Shown here in pieces: positions 43,243 to 51,158 of a stretch of 64,000 nt of DNA. The stretch comes from Prado023 sp963753075. Lineage in GTDB: Bacteria > Actinomycetota > Actinomycetes > S36-B12 > CAIYMF01. Both the position numbers and the translations under genes were made by a program. Position 1 is the first letter of the stretch; each line of letters begins with the position of its first letter. A model generated the notes under the pieces. It worked only from the letters and a program-made list of their open reading frames with translations. It ran no database searches and was not told where the DNA came from. The DNA is taken from NCBI GenBank assembly GCA_963753075.1, contig CAVWAR010000002.1, positions 930,001 to 994,000 on the forward strand. The letters are read 5' to 3'.

Positions 43243-43524
43243 ATGCCTCAAGATCCTGAACCCCTGGAAGCGCCCGACCTCTCCGGAGGCACAGCGGTCA
43301 TGGAGAAGACCGAGAATGCCGATGGCACGGGCGATCACGAGCTATTCGCGCACTACGTGCTCAAGGACAAGATCGTCGAGAGTGCGGTGATGGGCAGTCC
43401 CGTGCGTGCGCTGTGCGGCAAGGTCTGGGTGCCTGGCAGGGACCCGTCGAAGTTCCCGGTCTGCCCGGACTGCCTGAAGATCTACAACGGCATGCCGGCC
43501 GGAGGAGATGGCGACGACCAGTGA
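43243..43524 (+). CDS. DUF3039 domain-containing protein
   Basis: A 93-residue actinobacterial protein. DHELFAHYVLKDKIVESAVM is followed by a likely metal site CGKVWVP and CPDC (PVRALCGKVWVPGRDP, FPVCPDCLKIY). Function unknown. The ATG follows a leaderless-type -10 directly. The downstream GH18 gene is separated by 139 bases. Confidence 0.85.
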   Translation: MPQDPEPLEAPDLSGGTAVMEKTENADGTGDHELFAHYVLKDKIVESAVMGSPVRALCGKVWVPGRDPSKFPVCPDCLKIYNGMPAGGDGDDQ

Positions 43525-43663
43525 TCGTGGGTGACGTCCGGCGCTAAGCCGGAGCCATCCGTTCGATAAAGGCACGGTGGGATGTCCGTACGTGTGGGCC
43601 TGATCACGCGCGGACATGGCATCATCACCCTGGGTGGAGGAGCCACGGGATCGGGGAGGACAA

Positions 43664-45217
43664 GTGGGACTGTTCGAGGCGCGGGCGTCGTGGGCGGCAA
43701 CGCTGCGGTCCGCGGTGCTCGCCGCGGTGATCGGGGCACTTGTGGTGGGCCCGCTGGCCACCGCACCACCAGCGGCGGCCGATGACCCAGCACGCTCCAC
43801 GGTGGTGACCGGGTGGATGCCCAGCTGGGCCACGACCTCGTCGCTTGCGGGCATCGAGGCGAACTCCGACCTCGTGGGTGAGGCCTCTCCGTTCTGGTAC
43901 CGGGCGAAGGCGTCGGGCGGCTCGGTGTCGATCTCCAGCGCGGTGGGGTCCGAGACCAAGAGCTCGGTGCTGGCCAGTCTCCGCGAACGCGGCATCGCCG
44001 TCATCCCCTCAGTCGCTGACGGATCTGGCCGGCTGGCGATGGCCACCGTCCTGAAGGACAAGCCCGATCGGAGGGCACACGTCGACCAGCTCGTGGACCT
44101 CGTCATGAGCAACGGCTATGACGGCATCGAGCTGGACTACGAGAAGTTCGCGTTCACGGACGGCACTTCCACGTGGGCGGCGACCAGGCCGGCATGGGTC
44201 GCCTTCGTCACCGAGCTGGGGGCCGCGCTGCACGAGAACGGGAAGAAGTTGGCGCTGGCAGTCCCGCCGATGTACAACGGAACCTACGCGGCGGGCGCCG
44301 GCTACTGGGTCTATGACTATGCCGGGGTGGCACCGTCAGTGGACTCCCTGCGCATCATGACCTACGACTACTCGGTGTCCCGCCCGGGTCCGATCGCCCC
44401 GCTGTCGTTCCTGCATCGCACGCTGTCCTACGCGGTCACGGCGTTCCCCGCCGAGCGGATCCGGATGGGCGTACCCGCGTACGGGCGGCTGTGGACGGCA
44501 CGCGACGCGGACGGCTCGCCAGCGATCAGCGGGAAGTGCCCGGCTGGTCAACCCCCGAGCGCCACGAGCTTCACGACGAACACCGCGCTGGACACCCTGC
44601 AGGCCAAGGCCGGCGCGACACCCTCCCTTCGCTACGACGAGACCACAGCGGAGATGGTCGCGACCTTCTCCAAGACCTACTCCGGGAAGACATCGGCTGG
44701 CAAGAAGACGACCTGCACCGTGGACCACGAGGCGTGGTGGGTAGATTCCCGCGGCGTGGCCGCCAGGCTGCCGCTGGTGACCCAGTACGGCCTGGAGGGG
44801 ATTGCCGTCTGGCAGCTGGGCGGAGTCGACGCGAACTCCTGGGACGCGATGCGTGCCTTCGCCACGGGCGTGCAGCGAACCGACTCGGCACCTCTGCCTG
44901 GGCCCGACCCGGTGCCAGCGGTGACTCCTGTGGTCAAGGCGAAGCCCTCGACCTTGAAGCCGAAGCGCGGCGCCAAGGTCAAGGTGCGGGTCAAGGTCTC
45001 ACCGAAGAAGAAGAAGGTCCTGGTCAAGCGACAGATGCGCATCAACGGCTCATGGCGCACAGTCGACAGGAAGCGCACAGGTGCCAGGGGTCGGACCACG
45101 TTCGTCATCAAGTGGCCCCGCAAGAAGACGTCATTGACCTATCGGATCAAGACCAACAAGCGGGGCGCGCTGGGCCCAGGGAAGTCGCCGAGGTTCACCA
45201 TCACGACCCGCCGGTAG
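43664..45217 (+). CDS. Secreted GH18 family glycosyl hydrolase with basic C-terminal domain
   Basis: A 517-residue exported protein. After a signal peptide (SAVLAAVIGALVVGPLATAP) a GH18 TIM-barrel domain extends to about residue 400; its catalytic motif is YDGIELDYEKF, with Asp153, Asp158 and acid Glu160. A wall-targeted spore-lysin-like or chitinase-like activity is possible. The last 95 residues are very basic (KPKRGAKVKVRVKVSPKKKK) and resemble an Ig-like surface domain that could bind anionic wall polymers. GTG 43664 has GGGGAGGA upstream; the frame is open farther. It is convergent with the aminotransferase. Confidence 0.87.
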   Translation: MGLFEARASWAATLRSAVLAAVIGALVVGPLATAPPAAADDPARSTVVTGWMPSWATTSSLAGIEANSDLVGEASPFWYRAKASGGSVSISSAVGSETKSSVLASLRERGIAVIPSVADGSGRLAMATVLKDKPDRRAHVDQLVDLVMSNGYDGIELDYEKFAFTDGTSTWAATRPAWVAFVTELGAALHENGKKLALAVPPMYNGTYAAGAGYWVYDYAGVAPSVDSLRIMTYDYSVSRPGPIAPLSFLHRTLSYAVTAFPAERIRMGVPAYGRLWTARDADGSPAISGKCPAGQPPSATSFTTNTALDTLQAKAGATPSLRYDETTAEMVATFSKTYSGKTSAGKKTTCTVDHEAWWVDSRGVAARLPLVTQYGLEGIAVWQLGGVDANSWDAMRAFATGVQRTDSAPLPGPDPVPAVTPVVKAKPSTLKPKRGAKVKVRVKVSPKKKKVLVKRQMRINGSWRTVDRKRTGARGRTTFVIKWPRKKTSLTYRIKTNKRGALGPGKSPRFTITTRR

Positions 45218-45224
45218 CACCGGC

Positions 45225-46952
45225 TCAACTGGAGACTGCTGCGGGCTCGGCGACGCTGGCCGCTGGCAGGTCGAACCACTGCAGGTGCCCCAGCTCGTCG
45301 GCCAGCTCCGCCCCGGGCCCATGGGTGCGCGCGACTGAAGCCGCGAGCAGCGCGCGGGCCTCGACCAGATGGCCCGCCAGGGCATCTTCACCGGCACGAT
45401 CGTCGTGGCGCGGGTGGACGAGCCGTCCGGACTCGTCGTAGCTGACGTCGGCCAGCCGCAGGGGGGGCTCGACGGGGCCCAAGCGGTGCTTCCAGAGGCC
45501 GGAGGCAACGTCGAAGTGGTAGTCCTCAAGCAGTGCCCAACCGTGACGTGCCAGTAGGTCGACCGCCTCGACGATGTAGCTGAAGACCGCCTCCGAGATG
45601 AAGTAGTTGAAGTTCACCCGCACCCAACCGGGCTTGATCCCCTCGCACCCCGCGGTGATCTGCTGCTCGAACTCCGCCGAACGGTCCAGGGAGATCCCGA
45701 GCAGTCGATGACCGTACGGGCCGGCACACGAGCAGCCGCCGCGCGACTGGATCCCGAAGACGTCGTTGAGCATGGCCACGATCGCGTTGTGGTGCACGTA
45801 CTTGCCGCTCGGTGAGCGCACAGTGAAGGACACGATCGACAGCCGTTCGGCCGCGGGGTTGCCCAGGACGGTGATCGCCGCGTTGGCCGACCACGCAACC
45901 ACAGCGCGATGGACGAGGTCCTCCTCATGCGCGCGGATCACGTCGGTTCCCACCGCCCGCTTGAGGTCGAAGACCATGCCGGCACGGATCGACTCGATGA
46001 TCGCCGGCGTGCCGCCCTCCTCGCGGTGCTCCGCGTCGGTCAGGTACCTGTGCTCCGCCGGGCTGACGTAGGCCACAGTGCCGCCGCCGACCACGTCGGG
46101 CACTGAGTTGCGCAGCAGCTCGCGGCGGACGATGAGCAGGCCCGGCGTTCCGGGGCCGCCGATGAACTTGTGCGGGGAGAGGAAGATCGCGTCCTTGGCC
46201 GCGCCCGGATCCCCGGGGTTCATGTCGATGTCGATGTACGGGCCACCGGCCGCGAAGTCCCAGAACGCCAACGCTCCGTGGTCGTGGAGCAGCCTGGTGA
46301 TCTCGTCGGTGTCGGTCAGGATCCCGGTGACGTTCGACGCGGCACTGAAGCTGCCGATCTTCAGCGGTCGGTCGGCGTACCGGACGAGTTCCCGGGCCAG
46401 TCGGCCGGCGTCGATATGGCCGTCCGGGCTCTCCGGGATCATCACCACGTCGGCGATCGACTCCCGCCACGGCAGCTCGTTGCTGTGGTGCTCGAACGGC
46501 CCGATGAAGACCACTGGGCGCTCCGAGACGGGGATCTGGTCGGTGAAGCCGTACTGGGCGTCGAGGTCGGCGGGGATCCGCAGGTTGAGGATGCCGATCA
46601 GCCGATTGATGGCCCCGGTCGTGCCGGACCCGGCGAAGATCACCGCGGTGGAGTCGTCGCCGTGGACGCTCTCGCGGATGATCCGTCGGGCGTCCTCGCG
46701 CAGGCGGGTGGTCTGCAGCCCGGTGCCGCTGGACTCGGTGTGCGTGTTGGCGTACCGGGGCAGCACCTCGTTGCGGATGAAGTCCTCGATGAAGTCCAGG
46801 GCACGGCCGCTGGCCGTGTAGTCGGCGTAGGTGACGCGGCGGCGGCCGTAGGGACCGGGCATCACCTGATCGTCGCCGATGACCCCGTCGCGGATCCGCG
46901 ACAGCAGGGCCGGCTCGGGCAGCCCCGGCGCCCGCGGGGGGATCGCGATCAT
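45225..46952 (-). CDS. Class V-fold PLP-dependent aminotransferase / cysteine desulfurase-like
   Basis: A 575-residue PLP enzyme of fold type I, class V. The PLP lysine is Lys262 in SPHKFIGGPGTPG; AGSGTTGAINRLIGIL, FEHHSNELPWRES and ASNVTGILTD are other class V motifs. YADYTASGRALDFIEDFI at the N terminus is typical of a larger subgroup. A C-terminal domain of about 130 residues goes beyond the 400-residue core. No iron-sulfur genes are near, so desulfurase activity is not assumed. It overlaps the DUF2017 stop as ATGA. Confidence 0.85.
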   Translation of the reverse strand: MIAIPPRAPGLPEPALLSRIRDGVIGDDQVMPGPYGRRRVTYADYTASGRALDFIEDFIRNEVLPRYANTHTESSGTGLQTTRLREDARRIIRESVHGDDSTAVIFAGSGTTGAINRLIGILNLRIPADLDAQYGFTDQIPVSERPVVFIGPFEHHSNELPWRESIADVVMIPESPDGHIDAGRLARELVRYADRPLKIGSFSAASNVTGILTDTDEITRLLHDHGALAFWDFAAGGPYIDIDMNPGDPGAAKDAIFLSPHKFIGGPGTPGLLIVRRELLRNSVPDVVGGGTVAYVSPAEHRYLTDAEHREEGGTPAIIESIRAGMVFDLKRAVGTDVIRAHEEDLVHRAVVAWSANAAITVLGNPAAERLSIVSFTVRSPSGKYVHHNAIVAMLNDVFGIQSRGGCSCAGPYGHRLLGISLDRSAEFEQQITAGCEGIKPGWVRVNFNYFISEAVFSYIVEAVDLLARHGWALLEDYHFDVASGLWKHRLGPVEPPLRLADVSYDESGRLVHPRHDDRAGEDALAGHLVEARALLAASVARTHGPGAELADELGHLQWFDLPAASVAEPAAVSS

Positions 46953-47512
46953 GCCCGGATGCCCTTCTGCAGCGCCCGGACGAGCCGGTCCTGGTGGTAG
47001 GTCAGCCAATCGTAGACGAGGTACTGCGAACGCCGTGGATCGTCCTCCGGCAGCGCCATGAAGTCACGGGCGCTCTCGTCGTCGAGCTCCAGGCGTGCCC
47101 CCAGGGTCAGCCGCAGGTCGTTGAGTGCGCCGAGCCACGCCAGGCACTCCTGCTCGTCGAGCTGCGTCGGGTCCGGTCGCTCGAGGGTCCGGGCCGCTGC
47201 CTCGATGTTGGCCATCTTGGTCGCGCGCAGGTCGCGCTGGGTGAAGCGACGGAACTCTGCCGCGTCGTCGGGATCCTCATAGGCATCCGGGAACAGGCGG
47301 GCCAGCGCGGGGTCGTCGGGGCGCTCTGCCGTGTCATCGATGCCGACCAGCTCCACGAGCGGATCCACGGGATGATCGGGCTCCGGCTCGACGAGCATGG
47401 CGCCCATCTGGGCCAGCAGGTCCACCAGCAGCCCACGGTCGGAGTCGCGCAGATGGAGCCACACCTGGCCGTGGCGGTTGCGTCGGAAGCCCGGCGGATC
47501 GAGGAGGCCCAT
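46949..47512 (-). CDS. DUF2017 family protein
   Basis: A 187-residue protein usually encoded next to clpS in actinobacteria: FRRNRHGQVWLHLRDSDRGL, LARLFPDAYEDPDDAAEFRR, WLGALNDLRLTLGARL. It is acidic and cytoplasmic, function unknown. ATG 47512 lies nine bases after the clpS stop and its stop overlaps the aminotransferase start, so it belongs to one operon. Its constant pairing with clpS suggests a link with protein turnover, which is inference. Confidence 0.88.
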   Translation of the reverse strand: MGLLDPPGFRRNRHGQVWLHLRDSDRGLLVDLLAQMGAMLVEPEPDHPVDPLVELVGIDDTAERPDDPALARLFPDAYEDPDDAAEFRRFTQRDLRATKMANIEAAARTLERPDPTQLDEQECLAWLGALNDLRLTLGARLELDDESARDFMALPEDDPRRSQYLVYDWLTYHQDRLVRALQKGIRA

Positions 47513-47520
47513 GGTGCTCC

Positions 47521-47814
47521 TCAGTGGTCCCGCGACATCGTGGCCCACAGGCCGTAGCTGTGCATGGCGGTCACGTCGCGCTCCATCTGGTCGCGGCTCC
47601 CGGAACTGACCAGCGCCTTGCCCTCGGTGTGCACGTCCATCATCAGCGACTCGGCCTTCGTCCGCGGGTAGCCGAAGTACTGCATGAACACGAAGGTCAC
47701 GTAGGACATGAGGTTCACGGGGTCGTTCCACACGATCGTCACCCACGGTGTGTCGAGCTCGGCCTCCTGGGCGACCTCGACGTCCTCCATCGGTGCGATG
47801 CTCACGGTCACCAT
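47521..47814 (-). CDS. clpS: ATP-dependent Clp protease adaptor ClpS
   Basis: A 97-residue adaptor that passes N-degron substrates to ClpA/ClpC. The core is WVTIVWNDPVNLMSYVTFVF with the N-end-binding NDPVN, then VHTEGKALVSSG and RDQMERDVTAMHSYGL. It lies 33 bases after murI on the same strand and just before DUF2017. Confidence 0.95.
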   Translation of the reverse strand: MVTVSIAPMEDVEVAQEAELDTPWVTIVWNDPVNLMSYVTFVFMQYFGYPRTKAESLMMDVHTEGKALVSSGSRDQMERDVTAMHSYGLWATMSRDH

Positions 47815-47847
47815 GGTCGCATCCCCGGGGCGGACCGCGGAAGTCGA

Positions 47848-48708
47848 TCAGGTTGCCGTGACCCAATCCGGTGTGCGTTCCACGAGGGAGACCTCCGGGC
47901 CGAGGAACCGCCGGCCGAGCCGGGCGAACGGTTCTGGGTCACCGGTGGCGAGGAAACGGTGCAACGGTGGTTGCGACCCGGCCGGCCGACCCAGGCGGTG
48001 GGCCGCGAGCGTCCGGTAGACCTCCTTGGCGGTCTCCTCGGCCGAGGAGACCAGCGTCACGTCGTCGCCGCAGACATAGGAGATGGCGCCGGTCAGCAGC
48101 GGGTAGTGCGTGCAGCCCAGGACCAGGGTGTCGATGCCGTCGTTGAGCATCGGGTCCAGATAGGCGTGGGCCACGTCGATGACCTCGTCACCGGTCACCA
48201 CCCCGGACTCCACGAAGTCCACGAACCGCGGGCAGGCCGCAGAGCTGACGGTCAGTTGCGGCGCCGCTGCGAAGGCGTCCTCGTAGGCGCCGCTGGTCAC
48301 GGTGGCGACGGTGCCGATGACGCCGATCCGACCGTCCCGCGTCGCCCGGACAGCGCGCCGCACAGCCGGCTTGATCACCTCCACCACCGGCACGGGGTAG
48401 CGTTCACGGGCGTCGCGCAGGACCGCTGCCGACGCTGAGTTGCAGGCGATGACGAGCGCCTTGACGCCCGAGTCGACGAGGTGATCCATGACATCCAGGG
48501 CGAACGCACGCACCTCGGCGATGGGTCGCGGGCCGTACGGTCCCCGAGCGGTGTCGCCCACGTACAGGACCGCCTCGTCGGGCAGCTGGTCGATCACCGC
48601 GCGTGCCACCGTGAGGCCGCCGACCCCGCTGTCGAAGATCCCGAGCGGAGCATCGGGGTCGCCCACTCCCGGACCGGCAACCGACGGTGTGATGGACATG
48701 ACGCCCAT
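47848..48708 (-). CDS. murI: Glutamate racemase
   Basis: A 286-residue racemase making D-glutamate for peptidoglycan. The two catalytic cysteines are Cys89 (IACNSASA) and Cys199 (LGCTHYPLL); the opening GIFDSGVGGLTVARAV and YVGDTARGPYG are present. ATG 48708 is chosen for GTGAGGA upstream; ATG 48699 is possible. It is divergent from the MBL-rph-rdgB unit, whereas in many actinobacteria all these genes run in one direction. Confidence 0.95.
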   Translation of the reverse strand: MGVMSITPSVAGPGVGDPDAPLGIFDSGVGGLTVARAVIDQLPDEAVLYVGDTARGPYGPRPIAEVRAFALDVMDHLVDSGVKALVIACNSASAAVLRDARERYPVPVVEVIKPAVRRAVRATRDGRIGVIGTVATVTSGAYEDAFAAAPQLTVSSAACPRFVDFVESGVVTGDEVIDVAHAYLDPMLNDGIDTLVLGCTHYPLLTGAISYVCGDDVTLVSSAEETAKEVYRTLAAHRLGRPAGSQPPLHRFLATGDPEPFARLGRRFLGPEVSLVERTPDWVTAT

Positions 48709-48798
48709 TGTCCTCACCACGAGCCGCACTCGATGGTTGTCGATCGCTAGGGTGACCCGCGTGTCGGGGCAGAGCCGCCCCGCGGCCCAGGAGGTTAC

Positions 48799-49557
48799 GT
48801 GCGCCTGACGATCATCGGCAGTGCAGGATCATTCGCCAACCCCTCCTCGGCCGCATCCTGCTACCTCGTCGAGCACGACGGGACCCGACTTGTCATGGAC
48901 CTCGGCAATGGGGCCCTCGGACCCCTGGCCGCCGTGGCCGACCTGCGCGCACTCGACGCCGTGCTGCTCTCCCACCTGCACGCCGACCACTGCATGGACC
49001 TCACCGGCCTCTACGTCGCCCGCAAGTACCACCGGGAAGGCCCGCCCCGCCAGCGGCTGCCCGTGCATGGCCCCGCGGGCACCGCACGTCGGATCGCCGA
49101 CGCGTACCGGACGAGTCCGGGGGAATCCGTTGATGGGCTCGGCGGTATCTACCGCTTCGTCGACCACACTCCTGACCCGGTGCGGATCGGGCCGTTCACG
49201 ATCACCGTGGCCCGGGTCGCGCATCCGGTGCCGGCCTACGCGATCCGGGTCGAGGCCGCCGGCGCCAGCCTCGTGTACAGCGGCGACACGGGGCCAACAC
49301 CTGCCTTGGTCGAGTTGGCGCGCGGTGCCGACGTGGCGCTGTTCGAGGCGTCGTTCGCCATCGGGGAACGTGACACCCCCGACCTGCACATGACCGGTGT
49401 CCAGGCGGGTGAGCACGCCCAGGTCGCTGGTGTCGGCCGTCTGGTCCTGACGCACCTGGTCTCATGGAACGATCCGATGGCGACGCTGGCCGATGGGCGC
49501 AGCGCGTTCGACGGGGAGGTGGCCCTGGCCACCCCCGGAATGGTGGTGGAGCTGTGA
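48799..49557 (+). CDS. MBL-fold metallo-hydrolase
   Basis: A 252-residue metallo-beta-lactamase-fold protein similar to those encoded between murI and rph in actinobacteria. The metal motif is SHLHADHCMD (His59, His61, Asp63, His64). MRLTIIGSAGSF and LVYSGDTGPTPALVEL resemble RNase Z or cyclic phosphodiesterase-like members, but the substrate is not known. GTG 48799 has AGGAGG upstream, and TAGGGT (48748-48753) could be the -10. It overlaps rph as GTGTGA. Confidence 0.88.
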   Translation: MRLTIIGSAGSFANPSSAASCYLVEHDGTRLVMDLGNGALGPLAAVADLRALDAVLLSHLHADHCMDLTGLYVARKYHREGPPRQRLPVHGPAGTARRIADAYRTSPGESVDGLGGIYRFVDHTPDPVRIGPFTITVARVAHPVPAYAIRVEAAGASLVYSGDTGPTPALVELARGADVALFEASFAIGERDTPDLHMTGVQAGEHAQVAGVGRLVLTHLVSWNDPMATLADGRSAFDGEVALATPGMVVEL

Positions 49558-50321
49558 CCAGATCCGATGGCCGGGCGACCGATGCCCTGCGCGAGGTGAC
49601 CTTCCAGCGTGGCTGGTCGGACCACGCTGAGGGCTCCTGCCTGGTGTCCTTCGGGGCGACCCGGGTGCTGTGCACGGCATCCTTCACCGCGGGCGTGCCC
49701 CGCTGGAAGAAGGGCTCCGGCTCGGGGTGGGTGACCGCTGAGTACGCCATGCTGCCCCGATCGACGAACACGCGCTCTGACCGCGAGTCGGTCAAGGGCC
49801 GCATCGGCGGGCGCACCCATGAGATCTCCCGCCTGGTCGGCCGGTCGATGCGCGCCGTGATCGACGTCAAGGCGCTGGGCGAGAACACGATCGTCATCGA
49901 CTGCGACGTGCTCCAGGCCGATGGTGGGACGCGCACGGCCGCGATCACCGGCGCCTACGTGGCACTGGCCGATGCTCTCACCTGGGCGCAGGGCAAGCGG
50001 CTCATCGCAGACGGCGCCTCGCCCCTGACCGACTCGGTGGCAGCGGTGAGCGTCGGCGTCGTCGACGGCGAGCCGTGCCTCGACCTGCACTACGACGATG
50101 ATGTCCGCGCCGATACCGACATGAATGTCGTGATGACCGGGGCCGGGACCTTCGTCGAGGTGCAGGGCACCGCGGAGCGCGAGCCGTTCGACCGCGCCAT
50201 GCTCAACAACCTGCTCGACCTGGCCGCCGATGGGTGTGCCGAACTGACGCTGCTGCAGGCCGATGCGCTGGCTGGCGCCGTGCGATCGGCGGGCTCGGCA
50301 GTGCCGGGCGGTCCCGCATGA
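49554..50321 (+). CDS. rph: Ribonuclease PH
   Basis: A 255-residue phosphorolytic 3' exoribonuclease that trims tRNA precursors. SDGRATDALREVTFQRGW at the N terminus, PRSTNTRSDRESVKGRIGGR with basic substrate residues, and DCDVLQADGGTRTAAITGAY with the phosphate and metal residues are all present. The GTG start overlaps the MBL stop; its stop overlaps rdgB. Confidence 0.96.
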   Translation: MTRSDGRATDALREVTFQRGWSDHAEGSCLVSFGATRVLCTASFTAGVPRWKKGSGSGWVTAEYAMLPRSTNTRSDRESVKGRIGGRTHEISRLVGRSMRAVIDVKALGENTIVIDCDVLQADGGTRTAAITGAYVALADALTWAQGKRLIADGASPLTDSVAAVSVGVVDGEPCLDLHYDDDVRADTDMNVVMTGAGTFVEVQGTAEREPFDRAMLNNLLDLAADGCAELTLLQADALAGAVRSAGSAVPGGPA

Positions 50322-50953
50322 CCGCCCGGGTGGTCCTGGCGACCCGCAACGCCGGGAAGATCGCCGAGCTGCGCCGGATCCTGGACTCCGCCGGCCTTGA
50401 AGTCGAGCTCGTCGGTGCGGAGGCGTTCGCCGCACTGCCCGACGTCGCCGAGACCGGGACCTCGTTCGCGGCCAACGCGCTGCTCAAGGCGCGCGCCGTG
50501 GCCGCCTACACCGGGCTGCCCTCGATCGCTGACGACTCCGGGTTGTGCGTGGACGCGCTCAACGGGATGCCCGGGATCCTGTCGGCTCGCTGGGCGGGCG
50601 CCCACGGAGGTGACGACGCCAACCTCGACCTGGTGCTCGCGCAGCTGTCCGACACACCGCCCGAGCGGCGCGGGGCGCACTTCTTCTGCGCCGCAGCGGT
50701 GGCGATGCCGGCAGCGAGGCACGCGGAGTCCGGCGAGGTCCGCGTTGTGGAGGGCACGATCGACGGTTCGTTGCTCCGAGAGCGACGCGGGACCGGGGGG
50801 TTCGGGTACGACCCGATCTTCGTGCCCTACGGGTCGGCCCGGACCACAGCCGAGATGGACGCGGCCGAGAAGGACGAGATCAGCCACCGCGGCCAGGCCT
50901 TCCGCGCGCTGGCCCCCGTCCTTGCCCAGCTCCTCGAATCGGCCCCCGACTGA
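50318..50953 (+). CDS. rdgB: XTP/dITP diphosphatase
   Basis: A 211-residue house-cleaning nucleotide diphosphatase (RdgB/HAM1). The NTP-binding LATRNAGKIAELRRIL is at the N terminus; SIADDSGLCVDALNGMPGI carries the catalytic acidic residues, and GFGYDPIFVPYG is the family C-terminal motif. Its ATG overlaps the rph stop by four bases. A structured repeat element follows. Confidence 0.96.
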   Translation: MTARVVLATRNAGKIAELRRILDSAGLEVELVGAEAFAALPDVAETGTSFAANALLKARAVAAYTGLPSIADDSGLCVDALNGMPGILSARWAGAHGGDDANLDLVLAQLSDTPPERRGAHFFCAAAVAMPAARHAESGEVRVVEGTIDGSLLRERRGTGGFGYDPIFVPYGSARTTAEMDAAEKDEISHRGQAFRALAPVLAQLLESAPD

Positions 50954-50965
50954 CTGTCAACTGAC

Positions 50966-51017
50966 CGTCGTGGTCGTCGGTTCGGCCCATCGGATCCGCG
51001 AATCGACTACCACGACG
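50966..51017. repeat. Structured repeat element, copy 1
   Basis: A 19-base inverted repeat (50966-50984 with 50999-51017, two mismatches) around a 14-base loop gcccatcggatccg. A diverged second copy lies at 54199-54243. It is downstream of rdgB and may act as its terminator. Confidence 0.75.
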
Positions 51018-51056
51018 CAGGAGTCGTAGAGCGTCCTCAGAGGCTTCCGCGGGCGT

Positions 51057-51070
51057 GGGACCAAAGCCCC
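51057..51070 (+). promoter_or_regulatory. DosR/DevR-box-like site upstream of FG-GAP gene 1
   Basis: GGGACCAAAGCCCC resembles the GGGAC-N4-GTCCC dormancy regulator box. It is centred about 40 bases before the start expected from TAGCGT at 51093-51098. No DosR gene is in the window, so this is a weak guess. Confidence 0.25.
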
Positions 51071-51158
51071 TATCGCGGCGCGTCGGCCGGACTAGCGTGA
51101 GGAGTGAACGCCCTGGGCGCGACTGGGTGCGCACCGCGTTCGGGTTATGGAGGGGGAC

